Shown piece after piece: positions 52,729 to 61,085 of a DNA stretch of 64,000 nt. The stretch's first letter is position 1; the number at the start of each line of letters is the position of its first letter. The notes beneath the pieces were generated by a model. The model had not been told where the DNA came from and made no database searches. It saw nothing but the letters and a program-made list of their open reading frames with translations. Source of the DNA: Oscillatoria princeps RMCB-10 (lineage in GTDB: Bacteria; Cyanobacteriota; Cyanobacteriia; Cyanobacteriales; Oscillatoriaceae); the NCBI GenBank assembly GCA_019359235.1, contig JAHHHT010000004.1:248001-312000 (forward strand), in the 5' to 3' direction. A program made the position numbers and the translations under genes.

Positions 52729-53802
52729 CTAAAGGTATCGTTGCAGGATTTCAGCCGTCTTCTGGCCAGTTTTGGCCCAGCTGAATCGACTCGCTCTCGC
52801 CAGCCCCTGTTCCCGCAAGCGGGAGCGCAATCCCGCACTGGTGGCCACTGCCTGCATCGCCTCGGTAATTTCTCCCACACTGTAGGGATCGACTAAAATA
52901 GCGGCATCACCGGCAACCTCTGGCAGCGATGACCGGTTAGACGCAATCACCGGCGTCCCGCACGCCATCGCTTCCAGCACCGGCAGCCCAAATCCTTCCC
53001 AAAGGCTGGGGAAAACAAGCGCGATTGCCTGATTGAGAAGCGCCGGCAGCTTTTCGTAGGGAACGTAGCCCGGGAATTTCACCAAACTGCCCACACCCAG
53101 CGCTTCGGCTTGGGCCACAAGCTGCGGCGTGTAGCGCCGGTCGGCTGTCCCCGCTAGCCACAGCTCACAATCCGACCTGTTGGGCAAAGCGGCGAATGCC
53201 TCTATCACCCGGTAGAGATTTTTATAGGGATCGTGGCGTCCGATGTACAGAAAATAATTGCCCTCTGGCAAATCCAGAAAGCGAAAGTGACTGGCGTCAT
53301 GCGCCAAGAGCACCGGCGTTACTTTGCTCGCTGGAATGTGCAAAAAGTCCGTAACATCTTTCGCTGTCGCCATTGAGTCGCAGATAATATGCTCGGCAGC
53401 GGCTAAAACCCTAGGAAGGTAGTACCGGTGGTAAGGGGTCAGGGGAGACAGCCATCTGGGAAAGCGCAGCGGGATTAGGTCATGCACCGTCACTACATAC
53501 CGGCAGCCAGACATTACTGGCGCTTCCGGGATTGGGGAGAACAGCAGGCGGGAGGAAAGCTGCCGATAAATTTTAGGCAGCTCCAGCTGAGTCCACATCA
53601 GTCGGGCCATATGCCCTCGCCTTCCTTGAGCGGCGGTTAAATTCGGCGGAACTGGGTAGCAAGTACAGTTGGCAATAGGTTGGCCCACCAATAACGTCGG
53701 GTTCAGAGCCTGAAGCTGCGGGAATAGATTGGTGGCATAGGTGGCCAACCCGGTCGGTTCAGGAATCAGAAAAGACAGATTAATCAGTAATGAATTCAAC
53801 AA
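52729..53802 (-). CDS. Glycosyltransferase family 4
   Basis: 357 residues starting at TTG 53802 ([20 protein letters not shown]), overlapping the end of the upstream GT2 gene by seven bases. GT-B fold with [18 protein letters not shown] (acceptor-side), [21 protein letters not shown] and the acidic motif [21 protein letters not shown], followed by [19 protein letters not shown]. It resembles mannosyl- and rhamnosyltransferases used in exopolysaccharide assembly; the donor is not fixed. It is the last gene of a minus-strand run that begins with rmlC. Confidence 0.88.
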   Translation of the reverse strand: MLNSLLINLSFLIPEPTGLATYATNLFPQLQALNPTLLVGQPIANCTCYPVPPNLTAAQGRRGHMARLMWTQLELPKIYRQLSSRLLFSPIPEAPVMSGCRYVVTVHDLIPLRFPRWLSPLTPYHRYYLPRVLAAAEHIICDSMATAKDVTDFLHIPASKVTPVLLAHDASHFRFLDLPEGNYFLYIGRHDPYKNLYRVIEAFAALPNRSDCELWLAGTADRRYTPQLVAQAEALGVGSLVKFPGYVPYEKLPALLNQAIALVFPSLWEGFGLPVLEAMACGTPVIASNRSSLPEVAGDAAILVDPYSVGEITEAMQAVATSAGLRSRLREQGLARASRFSWAKTGQKTAEILQRYL

Positions 53803-54650
53803 CGTCGGATGACTCGCTTCAGATAGATTGCCACGCCTGCCAGTTTACCAATCCCCACTTGGGGTCGCACGCACAGCAACAAGAGTGCGTGACCGCTCAG
53901 GCGGATGAATCTCATTATAAAGGCGGACTTAGCAGCATACCTTTCCATTGCCACTAAATACCCGCAGGTACTGTATTTAAATTTTGTGAATAAATTTCGG
54001 TTGGCTATCGAGGAAGGATAGTGCACCACACCCATTTGGCCTGTCACTCCAATTAAATGCCCCTGCTTAGCGTAGCGCTGGCAAAAATCAAAGTCTTCGT
54101 AATAGAGAAAGTAATCCGTATCGAACTGCGGGCAGCGGTCAAATTTACTCAAGTTTATTAAGAGGCTGCAACCTGTCACCCAGTCACTGCGAACCCACGC
54201 AACAGCCGGACTGTCACTCAACCTATCTTCGCAAAGCATCGCCCCCGTTTCGGGCACAAATCGACCCCCAGCAAACCAAATCTTCCCGCAGGGTTCAGAG
54301 ACAGTCGTCCCCACTATTGAAAGTTCTGGGTGAGTCTCAAAAAACCCTTGAACTTTCTGCAGGGAGTCTGACCGCACCAGGGTGTCTGGGTTAATAATCC
54401 AAACAACTGCCCGCGAATCTTGCCGGTAAACCCAGTTGAGTCCCAAGTTGCAAGCCGCCCCAAACCCTACGTTCCTGCCGGCATCCAAAATCAGCGCTGA
54501 GTCCAACTCTTCGCCATCAATCAGCCTGTCGTCTGGGGAATTATTCACCACTAAGAATTTCCAGTCCGTTGCGCCGGCGGCTTGAATGGATTTTAATAGA
54601 TTGGCAATTAGCTCAGCTGAGTAATAGTTGACGGTGATAAAATAAATCAC
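53796..54650 (-). CDS. Glycosyltransferase family 2 (tandem paralogue 1)
   Basis: 284 residues from GTG 54650 (MIYFITVNYYSAELIANLLK). GT-A fold: FLVVNNSPDD, GFGAACNLGLNWVY, VWIINPDTLV (metal site) and SEPCGKIWFAGGRF, then YYEDFDFCQRYAKQGH in the catalytic region. It is closely similar to the upstream gene 54873-55757, sharing WFAGGxFV, DYFLYYEDFDFCxRYAxQGH and GVTG/GVTR. The pair arose by tandem duplication. Such enzymes usually use dTDP-rhamnose or UDP-sugars, and the rml genes nearby make rhamnose a likely donor. Confidence 0.9.
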   Translation of the reverse strand: MIYFITVNYYSAELIANLLKSIQAAGATDWKFLVVNNSPDDRLIDGEELDSALILDAGRNVGFGAACNLGLNWVYRQDSRAVVWIINPDTLVRSDSLQKVQGFFETHPELSIVGTTVSEPCGKIWFAGGRFVPETGAMLCEDRLSDSPAVAWVRSDWVTGCSLLINLSKFDRCPQFDTDYFLYYEDFDFCQRYAKQGHLIGVTGQMGVVHYPSSIANRNLFTKFKYSTCGYLVAMERYAAKSAFIMRFIRLSGHALLLLCVRPQVGIGKLAGVAIYLKRVIRRC

Positions 54651-54872
54651 AGGGAAAGTATTGACAGAATTAGCCAGCCATCAGTCACGGATGCGGATAG
54701 CACCTAATACCACTTTTAAATTTTCAATTTTGGATTTTATATCTCAAATTGGTCTAACACCTGCGGCGTGAGGGCAATAGGTTTCAGCTGTTAAGTCTTC
54801 CACCTAACACCTTCCACCTTCCACCTAACACCTTCCACCTTCCACCTGATATATTTCTGGCCTCAGTAGGAA

Positions 54873-55757
54873 TCAGGAACGAGAAATCTCTCGGGACTGG
54901 CGCTCAAGCCGCCGCACCACTCGCTTGCAATACATGAACACCCCTTTGAGTTTGTTAATCGCCTCCTTGCGATTGGCCGGTACATGCACTAGCGCCGAGA
55001 AAACTGTGAGCACCAGCCGATATAATAACACGAGGCGAGTCGTATGTTTTTCGAGAGCGATGAGGTAACTGCAAATGCTGTGTTGCAGCTTTAAATCCAG
55101 GTGGCGATTGGTCATTGAAGACGGCTGCTGAATCACCCCGATTTTACGAGTCACTCCGATGATATGCCCCTGGCTGGCATAGCGCCGGCAGAAATCAAAG
55201 TCCTCATAGTACAGAAAGTAATCTGGATCGAACTGAGGGCACCCATCACCAAAGCGTTTCAGGTTAATCAGCATACTGCAGCCCGACACCCAGTCGGCCT
55301 TCATGTAGGGCAGTGATGCCGGCAGCCGCTGGTCAGTGCCAACGATAGTACCATTTTTCCGCACAAATTCGCCACCGGCAAACCAAACCTCACCGTTCGG
55401 CTCGTAAATTGTGCTGCCTAGAACAGAAATCTCTGGGTTATCCTCAAAAAAATGGGCAGCTTGTTTTAGGGAATTTTCCTCCAAGCAGGTATCTGGATTG
55501 ATTATCCATACCGTGGCCTCGGCCTCTCGCTCGTAAACCCAATTTAACCCTATATTGCAGGCTCTGCCATACCCCAGGTTCTCTTCTGCATTAATAATAG
55601 ATACCCGCTCATCCTTTAAATCATAAATGAAATAATCCTCAAAAGAATTATTTACAATTAGAATCCGGTAAGAGATTTCAGCCTCTCTTTTGATTGAGCT
55701 GATTAATTTAGAAATTAAGTTAGTGGAATAATAGTTGACCGTAATAAAGTAAATCAC
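54873..55757 (-). CDS. Glycosyltransferase family 2 (tandem paralogue 2)
   Basis: 294 residues from GTG 55757 (MIYFITVNYYSTNLISKLIS). The GTG overlaps the stop of rmlA by four bases (GTGA), indicating coupled translation. Motifs match the paralogue downstream: VWIINPDTCL, EPNGEVWFAGGEFV, DYFLYYEDFDFCRRYASQGH. The 222-bp gap to the paralogue is made of CCTTCCA-type short tandem repeats. Rhamnosyl transfer is plausible given the coupling to rmlA, but unproven. Confidence 0.9.
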   Translation of the reverse strand: MIYFITVNYYSTNLISKLISSIKREAEISYRILIVNNSFEDYFIYDLKDERVSIINAEENLGYGRACNIGLNWVYEREAEATVWIINPDTCLEENSLKQAAHFFEDNPEISVLGSTIYEPNGEVWFAGGEFVRKNGTIVGTDQRLPASLPYMKADWVSGCSMLINLKRFGDGCPQFDPDYFLYYEDFDFCRRYASQGHIIGVTRKIGVIQQPSSMTNRHLDLKLQHSICSYLIALEKHTTRLVLLYRLVLTVFSALVHVPANRKEAINKLKGVFMYCKRVVRRLERQSREISRS

Positions 55758-56827
55758 ACCAGTTCAATTTGGCAGTCATCACCAATCATAAAACGAACCG
55801 CTTTTGGCCGTTGGGGAGCGACACCCAGCTGAGCCCTGCGCCCAATCACGCTATCCACAATCCGCTGGTGAATACCGGCAATTTTAGCGCCCTGCAAAAT
55901 TACGCTGTGTTCCAGGTCGGCTTCGACAAGGGTAACACGATCGGCGATGCTGCTGTACGGGCCAATAAAGCAGTTTTCCAGATAGCAGTCGCTGCCGATA
56001 ATCACCGGGCCTCGAATTGAGCTGTTGATGACTCGGGTGCCGGCACCGATTTCCACCCGCCCAATGATTTGACTCCGGTCGTCCACTTCCCCCCGCACTG
56101 AAGGCGTCAGTCTGGTGTCCAGAATAATCCGATTGGCTTCCAGGAGGTCATCTTTTTTCCCCGTATCCAGCCACCAGCCTTCTAGGGTACAGGCTTCTAC
56201 TTTTTTTTGCCAGTCGATGAGGCGCTGAATTGCGTCTGTAATCTCCAGTTCCCCACGGGCAGAGGGCTGGATCTGGGCTATCGCCTCGTGGATGGCCCTC
56301 GAAAAGAAATAAATCCCCACCAGTGCCAGATTCGAGGGAGGCTCTTTGGGTTTTTCCACTAGCTGCAAAACCCGACCGCTGGCGTCCAATTTGGCCACCC
56401 CGAAGGCGCTGGGATTGGAAACCCGCCGCAGCATAATTAGCCCGTCCAGCTGCTGCTGCTTAAAACTCTCCCAAAATGGCTGCAACTCACTCTCAATGAT
56501 GTTGTCGCCCAAATACATAATGAACGGAGACTCTCCCAAAAAGGGCTGGGCGACTTTGACGGCGTGGGCCAGACCTGCCGGTTCCGCTTGCAAGATATAG
56601 GTAATGCTAGCACCGAAGCGCTCCCCGCTGCCGGTTGTGGCCTTCACCTCCTCGCCGGTTTCCGGACTGATGATGATGCCAATGTCCCGTATCCCGCTAG
56701 CGACAATGCTTTCAATCCCGTACCACAGGATGGGCTTGTTCGCCACCGGCACCAGCTGTTTGGCACCCGTATAGGTCAGGGGTCGCAGGCGTGTTCCTTT
56801 CCCGCCGGACAGAATCAGGGCTTTCAT
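55754..56827 (-). CDS. rmlA: Glucose-1-phosphate thymidylyltransferase, long form
   Basis: 357 residues. The N-terminal pyrophosphorylase domain has LSGGKGTRLRPLTYTGAKQLVPVANKP, MYLGDNII (the GD(D/N) site) and LQLVEKPKEPPSN. The C-terminal ~110 residues form a left-handed beta-helix-type tail (VIIGSDCYLENCFIGPYSS, ADLEHSVILQGAKI), which marks the long RmlA form common in cyanobacteria and archaea. It makes dTDP-glucose from dTTP and glucose 1-phosphate, the first step to dTDP-rhamnose. It is coupled by GTGA to the following GT2 gene. RmlB, the second step, is not in this window. Confidence 0.9.
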   Translation of the reverse strand: MKALILSGGKGTRLRPLTYTGAKQLVPVANKPILWYGIESIVASGIRDIGIIISPETGEEVKATTGSGERFGASITYILQAEPAGLAHAVKVAQPFLGESPFIMYLGDNIIESELQPFWESFKQQQLDGLIMLRRVSNPSAFGVAKLDASGRVLQLVEKPKEPPSNLALVGIYFFSRAIHEAIAQIQPSARGELEITDAIQRLIDWQKKVEACTLEGWWLDTGKKDDLLEANRIILDTRLTPSVRGEVDDRSQIIGRVEIGAGTRVINSSIRGPVIIGSDCYLENCFIGPYSSIADRVTLVEADLEHSVILQGAKIAGIHQRIVDSVIGRRAQLGVAPQRPKAVRFMIGDDCQIELV

Positions 56828-56911
56828 AGGCTCTTACTTCTTAGCTGTTAGCTCTCCGATGTTCAATTTTCTTGCGCCGGCAGTGCCCGCACTACCGCCG
56901 TCACACTGTGT

Positions 56912-57832
56912 CTATTGCCAAACCTTGCCCAACCTCCCCACTATACCATGAAACGTTCCGATCAGGCAAGCCCACAGCTTGAGACTTTTGGGTTCCGGAT
57001 CGTACAGCCCCACCAAAATCATCGTGTGCGCCATATATTTTAGCCGTCGCAAAACGCTGCTGCCGCGATGCCATCCCCGAGCGTAATGAATTGCCAGATA
57101 GGTGTGGTTGCGGCAAATATAGTAGTGCCGCAGTGGCGGGTATTTTTGCAAAAAAACGTCTCGTTGAAAACAGCGCCCTCGTATGGGGTTGCCAAAATGA
57201 TGGTACAGAATGGCATCCGGCACTATCAGGTTGCGAAACCCCTTTAGCTTCAGGCGCAGTCCGTAATCCATATCAATCCCATCAATAAATAAATCAGCCC
57301 GAGGCGGCGAAATCATTTGAGCCGCCTTCAAGCTGATTAGGGAGCCCGAGGTAATCGGCGCGTCGCATTCATAAGGCTCGGTTGAGCTGGGGGGGTGGCG
57401 GGGGAGAAAAGCGTCGCGCTCGAAAACAGCGCCCTCAATCACCCAGTTTGTCCGGGGGTCAATCGCTGTCGGCCCCACAATCCCAATCGGGCAATCCTGT
57501 ATATATTGAATTTTATATGTCTGCAAAAGCCTCTCCAGGCAATTGGCAGCCGGCACGCTGTCTTGGTCGAACGCCCACAAAAAATCATATCCCTGTTCAA
57601 TCGCCCATTCCAGTCCTCTCCTCAAACCCCCTGAAACCCCTATATTCTCTGGGCGATATTCAACCCATATTTTTTCCCAGTCTGGCAAAGCTATGGGATG
57701 GCGGCGAGAGTTATCGAGAATAAAAATTTTTTCTACCTTAATGGACTGGTTTTGTATAGCAGCTACACAGGTTTGAATAGCTTTTGGTTCTTCATAAGCA
57801 GTGATATATGCTGCTACCCGGTAGCTGTTCAC
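56912..57832 (-). CDS. Glycosyltransferase family 2, rhamnosyltransferase-like
   Basis: 306 residues from GTG 57832 (MNSYRVAAYITAYEEPKAI). GT-A features: IFILDNSRRH, NIGVSGGLRRGLEWAIEQGY, the DXD-like LWAFDQDSVP, and DLFIDGIDMDYGLRLKLKG in the catalytic region. The C-terminal LRHYYICRNHTYLAIHYARG is typical of the rhamnosyltransferase (RfbF/WbbL-like) group. The rml genes on both sides fit a dTDP-rhamnose donor. It is separated from rmlA by 84 bp and from rmlD by 74 bp, all on the minus strand. Confidence 0.88.
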   Translation of the reverse strand: MNSYRVAAYITAYEEPKAIQTCVAAIQNQSIKVEKIFILDNSRRHPIALPDWEKIWVEYRPENIGVSGGLRRGLEWAIEQGYDFLWAFDQDSVPAANCLERLLQTYKIQYIQDCPIGIVGPTAIDPRTNWVIEGAVFERDAFLPRHPPSSTEPYECDAPITSGSLISLKAAQMISPPRADLFIDGIDMDYGLRLKLKGFRNLIVPDAILYHHFGNPIRGRCFQRDVFLQKYPPLRHYYICRNHTYLAIHYARGWHRGSSVLRRLKYMAHTMILVGLYDPEPKSLKLWACLIGTFHGIVGRLGKVWQ

Positions 57833-57906
57833 AGTTGCGCCTCCTCTTTGCTATCAAAGGAAATTTTTTTGAAACCCGCAGAGGCGCAGAGGACACAGAG
57901 GAGTTG

Positions 57907-58788
57907 CTAGCAGCCAATCGCTTTTAGCTCTGCAAGCATTTTCCTGAGTCCGCTTCGCCAGTGGGGGGGGTGCGTTCCCAGAACAGCGGTTATTTTCGCA
58001 CAGGATAGCACAGAATAGGCGGGCCGGCGGGCCGGTGTGGGGTACTCGGCTGTGGAAATCGGAATCACCCGCTCCACCTTTAGCGGAAAGCCCAGCGCAC
58101 CGGCTTCTTCAAAAATGGCCACTGCAAAGTCGTACCAGCTGGCGACGCCACTGTTGGTGCAGTGATAGGTGCCGGCAATCTCTGGACTGATCCGGGAAAT
58201 CAGCTGCGCTATGGCACCGGCCAGATCCCCTGTCCAAGTCGGGCTGCCAACCTGGTCTGCGACCACCCGGATTTCTTGGCGCTCCGCACCCAGGCGCAGC
58301 ATGGTTTTCACGAAATTGCTCTTGCCAAATGCGCCGTAAACCCAGGCGGTTCTCAGGATAATGTGGTGCCCGCCGGCTGCCCGAATCGCCTCCTCACCGG
58401 CAAGTTTGGATTTGCCATACACCCCCAGCGGATTTGTCGGGTCGGTTTCCAGGTAGGGGCGGCTTATTATACCATCAAATACATAATCTGTCGAGATGTG
58501 AATCAGGGTGGCACCCAACTTGTGCGCTTCCTCAGCCAAAATACCCGGGCCGGTGGCATTGATTGCGGTGGCCAGTTCGGGTTCGCTCTCAGCTCTGTCC
58601 ACAGCGGTGTGAGCGCCGGCATTGACAATCAGGTCAGGCTGCACTTCGCGCATCACCCGGCGGATGCTGTCGGGATGGGCCAAATCCAAGGTGTCCCGAC
58701 CGCAGCCGGTAATATTGCCGGCACCGGCCAGGGTGCTAGACAGTTCTTGGCCCAGTTGGCCGGTGATGCCGGCGATCAGGATATTCAC
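57907..58788 (-). CDS. rmlD: dTDP-4-dehydrorhamnose reductase
   Basis: 293 residues from GTG 58788, which overlaps the rmlC stop (GTGA). Extended SDR fold: NAD(P) loop AGITGQLGQELSS (GxxGxxG), VNAGAHTAVDRAESE, the STDYVFDG strand, and the catalytic YGKSKLAGE (YxxxK). The last step to dTDP-L-rhamnose: it reduces dTDP-4-keto-rhamnose with NADPH. Full length and intact. Confidence 0.94.
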   Translation of the reverse strand: MNILIAGITGQLGQELSSTLAGAGNITGCGRDTLDLAHPDSIRRVMREVQPDLIVNAGAHTAVDRAESEPELATAINATGPGILAEEAHKLGATLIHISTDYVFDGIISRPYLETDPTNPLGVYGKSKLAGEEAIRAAGGHHIILRTAWVYGAFGKSNFVKTMLRLGAERQEIRVVADQVGSPTWTGDLAGAIAQLISRISPEIAGTYHCTNSGVASWYDFAVAIFEEAGALGFPLKVERVIPISTAEYPTPARRPAYSVLSCAKITAVLGTHPPHWRSGLRKMLAELKAIGC

Positions 58789-59333
58789 GGAAAAACCTCC
58801 GCTGTTTTAAAGGGCTGACCGGCTTGGTCTTTTGGCGACAGCACCGGCACCGCACCGTTTAGGGGCCAGTCAATGGCCAGGTCGGGGTCATTCCAAATAA
58901 TACACCGCTCGTGCTGCGGTGCGTAATAGTCGGTGGTTTTGTAGAGCACCTCAGCGGCGGGCGAAACCGCGAAAAAGCCGTGGGCGAACCCGGCGGGTAT
59001 CCACAGCTGCCGGTGGTTTTCGGCACTGAGGGAGAAACCCACCCATTGGCCAAAAGTGGGCGAGCTTTTTCGGATATCCACAGCAACGTCAAACACCTCG
59101 CCTACCGCGACGCGCACCAGTTTACCTTGCGGCTGCTGGATCTGGTAGTGCAAGCCCCGCAGGACATTTTGGGCGGAACGGGAGTGGTTGTCTTGGACAA
59201 ACTCCAGACTAACGCCGGTTTTCTCGGCAAAAGCCCGCCGGTTGAAGCTTTCATAAAAAAAACCTCGCTCGTCTGAAAACACCCTCGGCTCGATCAGCAA
59301 GACATCGGGAATTTCAGTGGGTAGAATATTCAT
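58785..59333 (-). CDS. rmlC: dTDP-4-dehydrorhamnose 3,5-epimerase
   Basis: 182 residues, the usual length. Cupin fold with the catalytic His in VLRGLHYQIQ and Tyr in YKTTDYYAP. Conserved features also include GKLVRVAVGEVFDVAVDIR and QLWIPAGFAHGF. It epimerises C3 and C5 of the dTDP-4-keto sugar. It overlaps rmlD by four bases and lies 60 bp downstream of the type I secretion adaptor gene, so exporter and rhamnose genes may be one transcript. Confidence 0.95.
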   Translation of the reverse strand: MNILPTEIPDVLLIEPRVFSDERGFFYESFNRRAFAEKTGVSLEFVQDNHSRSAQNVLRGLHYQIQQPQGKLVRVAVGEVFDVAVDIRKSSPTFGQWVGFSLSAENHRQLWIPAGFAHGFFAVSPAAEVLYKTTDYYAPQHERCIIWNDPDLAIDWPLNGAVPVLSPKDQAGQPFKTAEVFP

Positions 59334-59393
59334 CGCTTATTGGGGATTGGGCATTGGGTGTGAGGCATCATCGCATGGGGCACATGCCCCATG

Positions 59394-61085
59394 TCACTTA
59401 ACAGTCTTTAAAGTTTCCACCTTCCTGTCCATCCGGTCAAGGAACATATCCATAACAGTCCGCTTACCGATTTTGATAGTAGCCTGAACTGCCATGCCAG
59501 ATTGTAACTTAACCTCCCGGCCATCATCCACTTTAAACGCTTGCCGGTCCAGCTTAATTTTGGCAGGAAAAGAATAGTATTGGCGTTCTTGAGTCGGTGG
59601 CAAAGCATCTTTACCAATCGATATCAAGGTGCCTTCTATCGTCCCAAATTCCATTGAGGGAAAAGCTTCAATGTTGATATCCACTTTCTTGCCTTCGCTC
59701 ACCAGCGCAATATCCTTATTCTGAATGTATACCGAGGCAACCAGAGTCTGGTTCGGAATAATTTTCAGGATAGGATTCTGCTCGACTTCCCTTGCCACAT
59801 ACCCCGGTGCCGCTTTCAGATCGAACACATAACCATCTATAGGCGAACGCACTTCTTGATACTGAAGTGCTTGTTGAGCCTTGGTTAACTGGCCATTGAG
59901 CTGCGTCAGCTGCTTTTGGTTTTCCAGTTTCTTCTGACTGATTTCGTTATCAAGCTGTGCGATCCGCTGTTTGTTGCTTTGAATTTTGTCTTGTTTATCT
60001 CTTAACCAGGAAGCTTTCGAGCTGTTCCACTCTTCCGCTGTCCGCTCCATTTCGACATTGATACGCTGTTCTTCCGCTTGCAGCCTGGCTGCCTCAGCTT
60101 GTCGGGCATCCATCTCATTTTGACTGTTTAAGACCTCCCTTTGGCGGGTAACGATTTCATTTTGGGCGGTCAGCAGTTGAGATTCTCCGGACAATACTTC
60201 CGCTTGGCGGGTCAAGACTTCTTGCTCCTGGCGCTGTCTTTGCAGCTTAGACACAGCCCCTTCTTCTACCAGAGGAGACACCTGATCCAGAATCTCTTTA
60301 TTCAGCGCTAGCACCTCTTCGTTCTTTGCTTTTTGTTGCTGGATTTTTTCTAATTGCACCTGGGCGGTTGCGACTTGGCTGCGAGCCTTTGGTAACTGTT
60401 CGTTGGCGATTGCGACCTGTCTGAGAGCAGCTTCTTTCTGTCCGATCACCTGGCTGCGCTGTTTGTCCAATTCCTCAACCTTCAATCGCCCCGCAGACTC
60501 AAGAGCGATATATTCCCTTCTGTGGGCTTCCCAAAGAGTTTGTTGGGCGGTGTTGAAGTTTCGCGGTGCCCCCACTCCTAGCAGGTTGCTCCCATCGATC
60601 AGCGCCTGGTAAACGTCATTCTCTGCCTGCAGGGCGTTGCGCTCCCGCGACAGGGATTCTAAGTCTGACCCAGCCCCCACCGGGCTGCCGCCACTGAGGG
60701 CTTTGTCGTAAAACTGATTTTCTCGCAGCAGAGCCTCTCTCTGGTTGCGGAGAGTCTCGACGTCAGCTTGGGGGGAGGTGGGGTCAAGCGTCAGCAAGAT
60801 TTCGCCTTTTTTAACAAAGGCTCCATCTTTAACCAGAACCTCGCGCACCACCCCGCCGGTGGGCGGTCTGACGTCTTGGGCGGCGTCTTCCGGTTCCAAT
60901 TTGCCGACTGCAGGAACGGCTTGATCGATTTTGGCGAAATAGGCCCAAAGCAGGGCCGATGTCGTCACGCCAACAATCAGCCAGACAAAGATTTGCGCCC
61001 AGATAGCAGGCGGCTCTAAAATGACGGGCTGGTCGAAGGCTTCTGCCGGTTTCACGGGCCGGTCGAATGGTTGTGCGGATTTCAC
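59394..61085 (-). CDS. Type I secretion periplasmic adaptor (HlyD family)
   Basis: 563 residues from GTG 61085, which overlaps the exporter stop (GTGA). A short cytoplasmic N-terminus, one membrane segment (about 31-50, IFVWLIVGVTTSALLWAYFA), a first lipoyl half (VGKLEPEDAAQDVRPPTGGVV, VLVKDGAFVKKGEILLTL), then a very long coiled coil (about 95-400, with repeated EVL/QNEI heptads). The second lipoyl half (VRSPIDGYVFDLKAAPGYVA) and a beta-barrel follow (VDINIEAFPSMEFGTIEGTL). It joins the ABC exporter to a TolC-like channel. The neighbouring exporter is its partner. Confidence 0.93.
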   Translation of the reverse strand: MKSAQPFDRPVKPAEAFDQPVILEPPAIWAQIFVWLIVGVTTSALLWAYFAKIDQAVPAVGKLEPEDAAQDVRPPTGGVVREVLVKDGAFVKKGEILLTLDPTSPQADVETLRNQREALLRENQFYDKALSGGSPVGAGSDLESLSRERNALQAENDVYQALIDGSNLLGVGAPRNFNTAQQTLWEAHRREYIALESAGRLKVEELDKQRSQVIGQKEAALRQVAIANEQLPKARSQVATAQVQLEKIQQQKAKNEEVLALNKEILDQVSPLVEEGAVSKLQRQRQEQEVLTRQAEVLSGESQLLTAQNEIVTRQREVLNSQNEMDARQAEAARLQAEEQRINVEMERTAEEWNSSKASWLRDKQDKIQSNKQRIAQLDNEISQKKLENQKQLTQLNGQLTKAQQALQYQEVRSPIDGYVFDLKAAPGYVAREVEQNPILKIIPNQTLVASVYIQNKDIALVSEGKKVDINIEAFPSMEFGTIEGTLISIGKDALPPTQERQYYSFPAKIKLDRQAFKVDDGREVKLQSGMAVQATIKIGKRTVMDMFLDRMDRKVETLKTVK

